This document shows positions 17,777 through 27,349 of a stretch of 41,363 bases of DNA, in pieces (the first letter of the stretch is position 1; every line of letters begins with the position of its first letter). The stretch lies in assembly GCA_913055705.1 (NCBI GenBank), contig CAJXKT010000005.1:1-41363 (forward strand), read 5' to 3'. Position numbers and translations under genes: made by a program. The DNA is from an uncultured bacterium. GTDB lineage: Bacteria > Planctomycetota > Brocadiia > Brocadiales > Scalinduaceae. The notes below the pieces were generated by a model. That model saw only the letters and a list, made by a program, of their open reading frames with translations. It was not told the origin of the DNA and did not search any database.

Positions 17777-18952
17777 GTGCAAACAGACGGAAAGGAACTA
17801 ATATTGAAAATACTCCATCTATTCAGTGATTGGAAATGGACGGGTCCGGCAGAGCCGGCGCTCAACCTTTGTGTAGAATTAAAGAAGCGGGGACATGATG
17901 TTACCCTTGCATGCGGCAAGGCAATGGATGATTATCCTTTCCCACCGGATTCGGAATCCGTTGAAAAGTACGCATACGAGCGTGAACTTGTACCGGTCAC
18001 CAGGTTTCATTTAAGCAAGCATTTCAGTTTCTTTAAGTACATTTCTGACATTAAGAATCTTTCGGTTTTTATGAATGAAGAGGCTTATGATATAGTCCAC
18101 GTTCATCGCAACCAGGGTCATCTAGTTGGTGGAATGGCCGCCAGACGTACCGGAAGGAGTTTGCCAATCGTACGCACAAATCATGACGGAGTTGCATTGA
18201 AAAAAAACCTGAGGAATAAAAAATGTTTAACCAGACTCACTGACAGATTAATTGAAGTTTCAGAAGAGGCAAGGGTGGCAGACATGAAGAACTTTGGACT
18301 TAGCGAAGATAAGACAATTATGATTAACGCTTCTATTGATTGCCAACGTTTCAATCCGGGAAGCGGGCCTCTCACCCACAGGCAGAAGTTCGGAATGAAG
18401 GAAGACGATATAGTAGTCGGTATTATCGCCAGGATACAGACCCATCGAAGGTTTCACATACTCCTGGAAGCAATTAAGATAGCTTCTCAAGAAGTTCCAA
18501 AGTTAAAGTTGCTCGTTATAGGCAGAGGGACTAAGGAGAAACAGCTTTTGACAGACCCCGCCAAATCTATGGGGCTGGAAGACGTCGTAGTCCATACAGG
18601 TTACCGGACAGGTGATTATGTAGAAACCGTCTCATGTATGGATTTTAATATATTCCTGATGCCCGGTACTGATGGTTCCAGCCGTGCAGTCAGAGAGGTC
18701 ATGGCAATGGGAAAGCCTGTAATTGCCGCTGATAGAGGAATGCTATCTACAATAGTTGACCATAACGTCACCGGATTTGTCATTGACGATACACCGGAAA
18801 ACCTGGCAGCGGCAACTGTAAAATTAGCTAATGACATTGAACTGAGAAAGAAAATGGCCGACGCGTCGCTGAAAAAGGCACTGGATGTATTTTCTCAGGA
18901 ATCCATGGCAGAAAAAGTTGAGAGAGTTTACGAAGAACTTTTATCAAAATAA
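17777..18952 (+). CDS. Glycosyltransferase family 4
   Basis: ILHLFSDWKWTGPAEPALNLCVELKKRGHDVTLACG; VVGIIARIQTHRRFHILLEAIK; EVMAMGKPVIAADRGM. Confidence 0.92.
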   Translation: MQTDGKELILKILHLFSDWKWTGPAEPALNLCVELKKRGHDVTLACGKAMDDYPFPPDSESVEKYAYERELVPVTRFHLSKHFSFFKYISDIKNLSVFMNEEAYDIVHVHRNQGHLVGGMAARRTGRSLPIVRTNHDGVALKKNLRNKKCLTRLTDRLIEVSEEARVADMKNFGLSEDKTIMINASIDCQRFNPGSGPLTHRQKFGMKEDDIVVGIIARIQTHRRFHILLEAIKIASQEVPKLKLLVIGRGTKEKQLLTDPAKSMGLEDVVVHTGYRTGDYVETVSCMDFNIFLMPGTDGSSRAVREVMAMGKPVIAADRGMLSTIVDHNVTGFVIDDTPENLAAATVKLANDIELRKKMADASLKKALDVFSQESMAEKVERVYEELLSK

Positions 18953-18953
18953 A

Positions 18954-19148
18954 ATGGGAACTAGATTTATAAAATTACTAAAAATATTAATTAAGATCGC
19001 CATAATGGGACTGGTTATGGCAGGGATAATACTTGTTAATGAAAAATATATGAGCAATGCTGACGGAAGTGAAAAAGAAGGCTGGAAAACGTCATTAGAG
19101 AGAGTGGTAAAACCGTATACCACTATATACAATCAAGAGAGAAGTTAA
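18954..19148 (+). CDS. Small single-pass membrane protein
   Basis: MGTRFIKLLKILIKIAIMGLVMAGIILVNEKYMS..., starts 1 nt after the GT4 stop; the longer 18885 start lies inside the GT gene. Confidence 0.6.
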   Translation: MGTRFIKLLKILIKIAIMGLVMAGIILVNEKYMSNADGSEKEGWKTSLERVVKPYTTIYNQERS

Positions 19149-19186
19149 TCGTCCTTATACTTCCAATCGCGTCCTGCCGGTATGTA

Positions 19187-19768
19187 TCATTTGAGTGAAC
19201 GAACAGGACGGACATAACGATTCTTAACGTTCCAACGTACATTACCAAGGCTGAAATAGACGCTCCACACCCCTCTCGAACCATGTATGTCACCGGTCCA
19301 GATCCCCCACTGTTCACCATCGAAGACCGGATCTATATATGGACCACCATTCTTTCTGCTGGACTCAAGCAATGATACCGCCTCATCCAGAGTCGGCAAT
19401 CGCCAGTCCTTATAACCTGCATATCCTTTATAGTTCAGACTTCTTATCCAATTATTTGTATTATTCCATCTCATATAATCACTCGAACCCGACGGATGCC
19501 ACATCAGGCCGGTGGCATGGTCTATTACCACACCGTCTCCATTTATAGACCTCTTCTCATATCGATGGATGATTGTACTGTGCCCATAAAATCCCCATTC
19601 ATCCTTTTTGCGTATAGAAATATTATGCATTGATTGCACCGAAAGAAGGGATAAATCACTGTAAGACGAACGCAGGGTTATGGCCGGCTCTTCTTCGGCC
19701 AGTATTACAGGGGCCGAAAGAAATGCAAATGATATTACTAAGATATATATCAATAAATATTTTCTCAT
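19187..19768 (-). CDS. Secreted DUF1566 (Lcl-like) domain protein
   Basis: Signal peptide MRKYLLIYILVISFAFLSAPVILA; DHATGLMWHPSGSSDYMRWNN...GYKDWRLPTLDEAVSLLE...VWSVYFSLGNVRWNVKNRYVRPVRS. Confidence 0.85.
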   Translation of the reverse strand: MRKYLLIYILVISFAFLSAPVILAEEEPAITLRSSYSDLSLLSVQSMHNISIRKKDEWGFYGHSTIIHRYEKRSINGDGVVIDHATGLMWHPSGSSDYMRWNNTNNWIRSLNYKGYAGYKDWRLPTLDEAVSLLESSRKNGGPYIDPVFDGEQWGIWTGDIHGSRGVWSVYFSLGNVRWNVKNRYVRPVRSLK

Positions 19769-19792
19769 AATAAGTTGTTAGAAGTAATTCTA

Positions 19793-21367
19793 TCACTTCC
19801 ACACAAGATAGTCTTCAATCGCAAGATAATCGAGGCCGCAACCGAAAAAAGTCATTATTGCATCGCGGGGGGTGCAGACAATGGGCTGGCCTGCTACGTT
19901 AAAGCTGGTATTGAGAAGTGCCGGTACTCCGGTTATCTTTTTGAATTCATTGATTAATTCCCAGTATCTGGGGAAAATCTTTTTCCTGACCGTCTGTACT
20001 CTTACTGTATTGTCTACATGCGCAGCCGACGCTATCTCAGAAACCTTCTCCTCAATAGCCTGAAAGGCAATTATCATAAACGGGGATTTGTAAGGCTGTT
20101 TTACATAATCAGCAGCATCCTCTGCCAGGAATGATGGTGCGAATGGTCTCCATGGTTCTCTTCCCTTTATGCTTTTGTTTACAATATCCTTCATATCCTT
20201 ATTCTTCGGATTACCAAGTATACTTCTACCTCCAAGCGCCCTAGGGCCGAATTCCATCCTGCCCTGAAACCAGCCAACTGTTTTATTGTCCGCAATCAAT
20301 GTAGCAGTCTCTTTAGCAATATCATTACAACGCTTGAAATTATTCAGTTTATACTTCTTTAATTCGAATTCAACTTCCTCATTGGTGTAATCAGGCCCAT
20401 AATATGGATGTTCAAGGACAATATCAGGTCTGTGCCCCACAACATCTTTGTAAACACTTACGGCTGCCCCTAATGCCGTGCCTATATCGTGAGCTGCGGG
20501 TTGGACAAATATATTATCAACATGGTCGGATCTTAAGAGCACACCATTCATTGAACAGTTTAAGGCACATCCACCAGATACACACAGATTTTTATAACCC
20601 GTTATATTGTGGAGATAAGAACTCATCTGGAGTGTAGCTCTTTCAAGTGTATGCTGTACGGTTGCGGCCAGATTTTTATGACGCTGATTTAATTCTTCCC
20701 CCTTCTTCCTTTGTGTAAGACCGGAAAGGTATTTTTTAAAACCCTTCTTGTCGATTAAGGGTATATCCCTGTCCCAATCGATGAATGTAAATTCCTTTTC
20801 ATCATGTTGTCCATAGGCAGCCAGGCCCATGACTTTTCCTTCATCACTATGAGATTTAAAACCCAACATCCTTGTGATCTCACTGTACAGGTGTCCCCAG
20901 CTGTTTCTGTTGGGTACCGACTTAACTACCCTGAGTTCATCACCCTCTCCAATTGCCAGGATGCCGGATTCACTGCCGCCATAACCATCGAGTGATACGA
21001 TATTTGAATGGTCATAACCTGAGACATAATAAGAGCTTAATGCATGAGCAACGTGATGATTCACGAATTTCATTTTCTCTTCCATATGTCTGAATGGCAG
21101 CTGCCTGAGCAGAAAATCCCATGGATATCGTTTCTTCTTTTTCTGTCGTTCCGCGGATTCCCATCCTATTGCAATATGATCAACATCATCCAATGTTACC
21201 CCCGCCCTCTTGAGACAAAATTCTATAGACATGTCGGCAGATACCCTTGGGGAATGCTTAAATCTATTGAACCTCTCTTCCTCCACCATGGCAATCAGCT
21301 TGCCATCTACAAGGATGCATGCTCCATTGTTCCACGAAATAGGATGTGTTACTCCTAAAATTATCAT
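19793..21367 (-). CDS. Carbamoyltransferase (NodU/CmcH family)
   Basis: MIILGVTHPISWNNGACILVDGKLIAMVEEERFNRFKHSP; NHHVAHALSSYYVSG; GRMEFGPRALGGRSILGNP; LLNTSFNVAGQPIVCTPRDAI. Confidence 0.96.
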   Translation of the reverse strand: MIILGVTHPISWNNGACILVDGKLIAMVEEERFNRFKHSPRVSADMSIEFCLKRAGVTLDDVDHIAIGWESAERQKKKKRYPWDFLLRQLPFRHMEEKMKFVNHHVAHALSSYYVSGYDHSNIVSLDGYGGSESGILAIGEGDELRVVKSVPNRNSWGHLYSEITRMLGFKSHSDEGKVMGLAAYGQHDEKEFTFIDWDRDIPLIDKKGFKKYLSGLTQRKKGEELNQRHKNLAATVQHTLERATLQMSSYLHNITGYKNLCVSGGCALNCSMNGVLLRSDHVDNIFVQPAAHDIGTALGAAVSVYKDVVGHRPDIVLEHPYYGPDYTNEEVEFELKKYKLNNFKRCNDIAKETATLIADNKTVGWFQGRMEFGPRALGGRSILGNPKNKDMKDIVNKSIKGREPWRPFAPSFLAEDAADYVKQPYKSPFMIIAFQAIEEKVSEIASAAHVDNTVRVQTVRKKIFPRYWELINEFKKITGVPALLNTSFNVAGQPIVCTPRDAIMTFFGCGLDYLAIEDYLVWK

Positions 21368-21405
21368 GTATTACTCCTGTAATATTGTTTTATTAAATTG
21401 TGTAA

Positions 21406-22500
21406 TCAAACATCGTAGGATGTTTTCTTCCGTGAGTGAATTACTATAATATCGCAAGACCCGAACTTTGCCAGAATAAAATTAAGCATTTTTATTGCTC
21501 CTTTGAAGCTTGATAGTCTAGAAAGGAATCTGTATTTCCCATCTTTGAGATTAAGCAGGCTGAGTCTTAATGTTGAACCGCGCCTGTCATAATAAATCTT
21601 TTGAACGTCAAATCCGGCGCTTTTTAACATCTTTGTGATTGAATCAGGTGTAAATGCAATGAGATGAATTGGAAGCTGAAGCCCATACCAGTATGTCTTA
21701 AAAACCTTTGCAACAAAACTGTCTATGTTTGGTACCGCAACTACAAGCAGTCCGTCATTATTTAACATTCTTCCTATTTCCTTTAGTGTTTGAAACGGCT
21801 CATAAAGATGTTCGAGCGAATGCCACATCGTTACAGCATCGAAGGATTTGTCATGATATTTGTAATCCAACAAATCTCCGGTATTAACATCTAAATGAAG
21901 TTCTTCCCTTGCATATCTGGATGCCTTTGGACTTTTTTCTACACCGGATGTACGCCAGCCCAGTTTTCTCATGGTTGAAAGATATCGTCCATTTCCACAG
22001 CCAATATCGAGTAGCTTTCCCTCACCTGTGAACGGTATGACGTCCAGTCTTGAACGATATGTTAAATAAAAGAACCATAATAGAATCTTCTTATAAGAAC
22101 TCAAGCTTTTTCTGTCTTCTCCCGTGTTACACGGATAGTTATAGTAGTAAATACGGACCAGTTCCCTTACATTATTTTTTTTATTTTTCCATTTTTCTGT
22201 AAAATGTTTCCTCTCTTTCTGTTTCTTCTTTTTTACGGGATTATGTGCATAATAGCCTTCTGAATAATAGTATCCCATGTGTTGCTTCGCAGGCCTGGGG
22301 TTAATATAATGTAATCCACAATTATTACACTCTACCAGTTTGAATATATTATTACTTTTTTCATCAGATGATGTAAATGAAGTAGAAGCGGACGCTATTC
22401 TGGCATGACTGGTTATAATAGTCTTGTAAGTATCTTTACCACATAGATAGCAATGGATGTATTCCTGCTTTTCACCCGCTTTTAATTGTGAATTCTGCAT
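21406..22500 (-). CDS. Class I SAM-dependent methyltransferase with N-terminal zinc-ribbon-like motif
   Basis: CYLCGKDTY...CNNCGLHYINPRP; LLDIGCGNGRYLSTMRKLGWRTSGVE; FDAVTMWHSLEHLYEP. Confidence 0.93.
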   Translation of the reverse strand: MQNSQLKAGEKQEYIHCYLCGKDTYKTIITSHARIASASTSFTSSDEKSNNIFKLVECNNCGLHYINPRPAKQHMGYYYSEGYYAHNPVKKKKQKERKHFTEKWKNKKNNVRELVRIYYYNYPCNTGEDRKSLSSYKKILLWFFYLTYRSRLDVIPFTGEGKLLDIGCGNGRYLSTMRKLGWRTSGVEKSPKASRYAREELHLDVNTGDLLDYKYHDKSFDAVTMWHSLEHLYEPFQTLKEIGRMLNNDGLLVVAVPNIDSFVAKVFKTYWYGLQLPIHLIAFTPDSITKMLKSAGFDVQKIYYDRRGSTLRLSLLNLKDGKYRFLSRLSSFKGAIKMLNFILAKFGSCDIIVIHSRKKTSYDV

Positions 22501-22512
22501 AATAACTCTTGC

Positions 22513-22545
22513 TCGTGAAACCTCAATACTCTTGTAGTTTCACGA
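22513..22545 (-). promoter_or_regulatory. Perfect 9-bp inverted repeat in methyltransferase leader
   Basis: TCGTGAAAC - 15 nt - GTTTCACGA, 12 bp upstream of the minus-strand start codon, next to an ATTATAAT motif. Confidence 0.5.
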
Positions 22546-22609
22546 ATTATAATAAGCTGCCTTCAAGAAAATTAACAGAAAAACCCTGTCATTCATTACA
22601 ACGATTAGT

Positions 22610-22638
22610 TTGATATTGCTGATATTTTATAATATAAT
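22610..22638 (+). promoter_or_regulatory. Predicted sigma70-type promoter for radical SAM gene
   Basis: TTGATA (22610-22615), 17-bp spacer, TATAAT (22633-22638). Confidence 0.6.
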
Positions 22639-22730
22639 CTTACATACCCTCATTTTGAGGTATTTGAAATACACGCCAATCATAAACGATAACGCTTAGC
22701 CATCAACTCATAACATATATCTGAGACAAA

Positions 22731-23753
22731 ATGTTAAAAGACTTATGGAAACATCTCCGCATCTACAGCATAAGAAAACTATATAACCTTATTATGGGTA
22801 AGTTTCAGTTTTCAATAGGTTCTACACACCTTTATTACTATCCAGCCAAGATTACGATAGAATCAGGCAATATCTGCAATCTTCGATGCCCACTCTGCCC
22901 CACGGGACAGAAAGACGCCTCTGCCGGTAAGGGCCTGTTATCATTTTCAGACTTCAAAAAGATAATTGACGAAATTGGAAGAAATCTACTCTTAATAAGG
23001 CTTTACAATTGGGGAGAACCTCTGCTCAACAAAGAACTAGTAAAAATGGTAGAATATGCTAATGAACATAGAATAGCCGTTAAAATAAGTACAAACCTGA
23101 GCTTTCCCATTGAAGATGCTCAAGCCGAAGCCATAATCAATGCCAATTTACAAAAAATATACATTTCCTGCGATGGCGCAAGCAATTCAACCTATCCTAA
23201 ATATCATATTGATGGGAATTTTAACAGAGTTATGTCAAATATGAAACTTTTACTCAAGAAAAAGAGACAATTAAGAAATAACTACACTGGGATAATCTGG
23301 CTTTTCCATGTCTTCAGTCACAATGAACACGAAATTAATACTGCAAAGTTAATGGCAAAGGAGATAGGGATTAAGCTAACTATCAATAAGATACGTACCG
23401 ATATGGGCAAAGAAATATTTGAAACCGCTGAAAAATCTCTTGAGCGTGATTCAAAATGGCTGCCTGGCAACCCGGAATATAACACTTTTAATATGACAGA
23501 AAAGAAACCAAAGAACAGATTTAATTGTGATCTGTTGTGGAAAGAAACAGTAATCAACTGGGATGGTTGCATTTTACCATGTTGTTCCGTTTATAGTGAA
23601 ACACATTCTTTTGGTAATATTAAGGAAGATTCTTTTAAAAACATATGGAACAATCAGAAATATATAGCGGCACGCAAGGAAGTCCTCGGCCGTAATAATA
23701 ACACAAAAACAGTATGTCGTGTTTGTAAGGCAAATGGTTATCTATATATATGA
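22731..23753 (+). CDS. Radical SAM protein with SPASM-like C-terminal domain
   Basis: SGNICNLRCPLCPTGQ (CX3CX2C) and C-terminal FNCDLLWKETVINWDGCILPCCSVY...VCRVCKANG. Confidence 0.93.
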   Translation: MLKDLWKHLRIYSIRKLYNLIMGKFQFSIGSTHLYYYPAKITIESGNICNLRCPLCPTGQKDASAGKGLLSFSDFKKIIDEIGRNLLLIRLYNWGEPLLNKELVKMVEYANEHRIAVKISTNLSFPIEDAQAEAIINANLQKIYISCDGASNSTYPKYHIDGNFNRVMSNMKLLLKKKRQLRNNYTGIIWLFHVFSHNEHEINTAKLMAKEIGIKLTINKIRTDMGKEIFETAEKSLERDSKWLPGNPEYNTFNMTEKKPKNRFNCDLLWKETVINWDGCILPCCSVYSETHSFGNIKEDSFKNIWNNQKYIAARKEVLGRNNNTKTVCRVCKANGYLYI

Positions 23754-23794
23754 TATAGGCAAAATTCCCCACACAAAGACGTCTCTTTTTACTA

Positions 23795-23823
23795 TTGACA
23801 GTGAATTTAGTTGTTAATAATAT
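23795..23823 (+). promoter_or_regulatory. Predicted sigma70-type promoter for sensor kinase gene
   Basis: TTGACA (23795-23800), 17-bp spacer, TAATAT (23818-23823). Confidence 0.6.
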
Positions 23824-23849
23824 AATATAAATCCTATACATTTTAAGCT

Positions 23850-25967
23850 ATGACATTTATCGAAATAGTAGCATTAATAGGCTTCATTCTTGGTTCAATC
23901 CTTCACACAGTCCTTTCAATCTTTATAGTCCAGAGGAAGAATAAGAAAGGAAGTGAACTTGTCTTTTTATTCCTCGTGATCAGTGTGGCAGCGTGGCATT
24001 ATGGCAATGCTATTTCACTTTTCAGTATCATGCTCTTTGGAAAAAACATTCCTGTTATTAATCAATTATCAAGTGATTTTGCATACATGGGAATGGGCGT
24101 AATGCCAAGTTTACTTTTGCACACTGCTATATTATTTCTTTTAGAAAGTGGACGGAAGATCAAGAAGAAAACTATGATAACCATAATTACCATAATTTAT
24201 CTTCCGGTCATTCCGCTTACGCTTACGGCAGTCAGGATAATATCCTTTGAAGAAGCTCATGTCCTGACGAGTGTGTCACCTTTTGTAAAACCTTTTATCA
24301 TATGGCTGTTGTTTTCTATATTTGCATCTGCCGTTATTTCCCGCATACTTTCTGCTAAAGTGGAAGAAGTAGAGGAACAAAAATTCCACTTCTCTATCTT
24401 CTGGATTCTTATTTTTATCACGTTCCTGGTTACATTTACCGTCCTTCTTGAAGGAAGGACCCTCCCCTATGTCGGTGAATATATGGTACTGGCGACTATG
24501 CTTTCATCCATCTTTCCCAGTATTATATTTTCTTATTATGTCTATCGTTACAATTACATGGAATTTGTTCTCAGACGAAGTGTCTTCTATTCATTCCTGG
24601 CAATACTGGTTATATGTTTCTATTATTTTGGAATAAGACAATTAGGTAAATATCTCGAATTTAATTATTCAGTAAATGCAAAGGTTTTAGAAGCAGTATT
24701 AATTATTGCACTCGTATACTGGTTTCCAAAATTAAAAGAGAATATTCAAGGTTCAACGAGAAGATTGTTCTTTAAGAGGATTGCGGACAGCGAGTATCTT
24801 TTAAATGATTTAAGCCACCAGATTAGTACGGATTTATTGATTGACCTGTCGCGTTTACTGAAAAATATTGTAGAATCCATTAAAAAGGCGACTGCAATCA
24901 AAGACGTCAACCTGATTCTATTCAAAGGTGGAAGCACGCAAGTTGTCGGGGGTGGTGAGAACACGCTTATAACCAGAGATGATATATCAAACACAATCAA
25001 ATATTTTGATAAAGGTGAAATTGCAGTGCTGGACAGGCACGAAATCACTGATGCTTCTATAATAAATGAGATGAAACGGTTAGAGATGTTCTTTGTGTTT
25101 CCGATTTTTAAAGACAGGAAGTTAACAGGCTTGTTAACTCTTGGCAAATCCAGAAGGGGGATGCGATTACCAGCCGACGGCCTTGAGCAGTTGATGATTA
25201 TTGCAAATCAGATAAGTTCAGCAATGGCAAAAGCCGAGTTGATACAGGAAAAGCTGCAACTTGAAAGAAAAATGTATGAAAATGAAAAATTATCCAGTCT
25301 GGGCAGATTATCCACCAGCGTTGCACACGAGGTAAAGAATCCCCTGAGTTCGATTAAAGCCATAGTTCAGGTGCTAAAAGAAGACTTTAAAAATGAGACC
25401 AAGACACAGAAAAGTCTTTCAATAATTGTAGAAGAAATAGATCGGTTGACAAAAGTTGTAAACCAGCTTTTAGTATTTGCTAAACCGCAGGGGGATAGTA
25501 AAACAAACGTTAAGATTAGTGATTTAATCAATAAGGTCCTGGTCGTTCTAAAGCATGAAGCAAAAATGAATAATATCGACATACACCTGGATATGTCAAA
25601 TTACCTGCCTTTAATTGTGGCAGACGAAGGATCATTGACGGAAGTCTTCTTTAATATAATTCATAATGCCATACAAGCCATGTCAGAGGGAGGAAATTTA
25701 TCAATCTCAATCACCTATGAACAAAAGGATAATTATATCAGAGTTGTTTTTGAAAATAGCGGACCTGGCATCTCTCAGGAAGACATAGGTAAGATTTTCG
25801 AACCATTCTATACAACTAAACAAATGGGTACAGGACTGGGACTGGCTATTGTTAAAAAGAAACTGGAAGAAGTAAAAGGTTTGATTCATGTGGAAAGTGA
25901 GGATTCGACCACAAAATTCATAGTTAATATTCCATCATCAGAAGGTGTTTTAGTAAGTAATATTTAA
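23850..25967 (+). CDS. Multi-pass membrane sensor histidine kinase with GAF-like domain
   Basis: N-terminal hydrophobic segments; SSLGRLSTSVAHEVKNPLSSIKA H-box; FFNIIHNAIQAMS N-box; GPGISQEDIGKIFEPFYTTKQMGTGLGLAIVKK. Confidence 0.93.
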   Translation: MTFIEIVALIGFILGSILHTVLSIFIVQRKNKKGSELVFLFLVISVAAWHYGNAISLFSIMLFGKNIPVINQLSSDFAYMGMGVMPSLLLHTAILFLLESGRKIKKKTMITIITIIYLPVIPLTLTAVRIISFEEAHVLTSVSPFVKPFIIWLLFSIFASAVISRILSAKVEEVEEQKFHFSIFWILIFITFLVTFTVLLEGRTLPYVGEYMVLATMLSSIFPSIIFSYYVYRYNYMEFVLRRSVFYSFLAILVICFYYFGIRQLGKYLEFNYSVNAKVLEAVLIIALVYWFPKLKENIQGSTRRLFFKRIADSEYLLNDLSHQISTDLLIDLSRLLKNIVESIKKATAIKDVNLILFKGGSTQVVGGGENTLITRDDISNTIKYFDKGEIAVLDRHEITDASIINEMKRLEMFFVFPIFKDRKLTGLLTLGKSRRGMRLPADGLEQLMIIANQISSAMAKAELIQEKLQLERKMYENEKLSSLGRLSTSVAHEVKNPLSSIKAIVQVLKEDFKNETKTQKSLSIIVEEIDRLTKVVNQLLVFAKPQGDSKTNVKISDLINKVLVVLKHEAKMNNIDIHLDMSNYLPLIVADEGSLTEVFFNIIHNAIQAMSEGGNLSISITYEQKDNYIRVVFENSGPGISQEDIGKIFEPFYTTKQMGTGLGLAIVKKKLEEVKGLIHVESEDSTTKFIVNIPSSEGVLVSNI

Positions 25968-25982
25968 ACAACCCTATATACC

Positions 25983-27347
25983 ATGAAAAAATTAATATTA
26001 ATAGTAGATGATGAAAAGGCGGCAAGGTTTGGGATGAAAATGGCTCTGGAAAAAGATGGTTACAAAGTCATCGAGTCCAGTGATGGTATTTCCGCCTCTG
26101 AGGCCATAAAGATGAAGAAACCGGCTCTGGTCTTTCTTGATATAAACATGCCAAAGGTTAACGGGATTCAGGTATTGGAGGAAATAAATCAATTGGAAAA
26201 CCCTCCAATGATAGTGATAGTAACTGCTTATGGGTCTGAAAGAGTAGCAGTAGATGCCATGAAAAAGGGGGCATACGATTATATTGCAAAGCCGTATGAA
26301 ATAGATGAACTCAGATTAATAGCCAGGCATGCCTTCGAAAAACTCTCACTTGAGGAAGAAAATGCCAGGCTGCGTTCCGAGATTGACAGACTGGAATCAA
26401 TGGGAGAAATACTGGCTAAAAGTCAGGTAATGAAACACGTCTTTAATAAAATAGAAAAAGTGGGACCATCTGACGTAACAGTATTAATTCAAGGTGAAAG
26501 TGGAAGTGGAAAAGAACTCGTAGCTAAAGAAATCCATAAAAGAAGCTCACGCAAAGATAATCCCATGATAGTTATGAATTGTGCAGCCTTGCCGGAGACA
26601 TTAATCGAAAGCGAATTATTCGGACATGAAAAAGGCGCCTTCACTGGTGCCACAGAAAGGCGTCTGGGCAAATTCGAGCTGGCCGATAAGAGTACTATAT
26701 TTCTTGATGAAATTGGAGATATGAGTCCAAATACACAATCTAAAGTATTGCGGGTTTTGCAGGAACAGAGTTTCGAACGATTAGGAGGTACTGAAACTCT
26801 TCGAGTTGATGTCAGACTGATAAGCGCAACTCATAAGGATTTGCTTAAAGAAATTAAAGATGGTAATTTCAGAGATGATCTGTACTACAGGCTGAAGGTT
26901 GTTGAAATCTTACTTCCGCCATTGAGAAATCGCAGAGAAGACATTATAATACTGACAGAGAATTTCATAAAATATTTCTCTAAGAAACACAAAAAACGCG
27001 TAAAATCTATATCAAGTGAGGCAATAAAAATCTTTACTAAATATTATTGGCCTGGAAACGTCAGAGAGTTGCAGAATGTGATAGAAAGCGCAGTAGTAAT
27101 GGCTGGTGCAGAAACTCTTGGAGTTGACGATTTTCCTGAAGAAATTAGAAATTCAAATAGTTATAATAACCTGGATTACAATTTACCTTTCAGGGACGCA
27201 AAGAAGATAGCCGTGGAAGCCTTCGAAAAAGACTTTGTAAGCAGGAAACTGGAAGAAAATAATGGTAATATAAGCAAAACGGCTGAAGCTCTCGGTATGC
27301 ACAGGCAAAGCCTGCAACAAAAGATCAAAGAACTGGATATGAAATAA
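25983..27347 (+). CDS. Sigma54-dependent response regulator, NtrC family
   Basis: REC LILIVDDEKAARFGM...LVFLDINMP; AAA+ GESGSGKELVAKEIH, GAFTGA, FLDEIGDMS; C-terminal Fis-type HTH ISKTAEALGMHRQSLQQKI. Confidence 0.96.
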   Translation: MKKLILIVDDEKAARFGMKMALEKDGYKVIESSDGISASEAIKMKKPALVFLDINMPKVNGIQVLEEINQLENPPMIVIVTAYGSERVAVDAMKKGAYDYIAKPYEIDELRLIARHAFEKLSLEEENARLRSEIDRLESMGEILAKSQVMKHVFNKIEKVGPSDVTVLIQGESGSGKELVAKEIHKRSSRKDNPMIVMNCAALPETLIESELFGHEKGAFTGATERRLGKFELADKSTIFLDEIGDMSPNTQSKVLRVLQEQSFERLGGTETLRVDVRLISATHKDLLKEIKDGNFRDDLYYRLKVVEILLPPLRNRREDIIILTENFIKYFSKKHKKRVKSISSEAIKIFTKYYWPGNVRELQNVIESAVVMAGAETLGVDDFPEEIRNSNSYNNLDYNLPFRDAKKIAVEAFEKDFVSRKLEENNGNISKTAEALGMHRQSLQQKIKELDMK

Positions 27348-27349
27348 AG

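Noticed and set aside
24746-25147. 133-aa minus-strand ORF inside the histidine kinase gene
   Set aside because: Antisense shadow ORF; no domain features.
23850-27347. PEP-CTERM/exosortase-type PrsK/PrsR two-component system
   Set aside because: Domain architecture is similar, but no exosortase, PEP-CTERM protein or PEP-CTERM-box is visible here, so the specific name is not supported.
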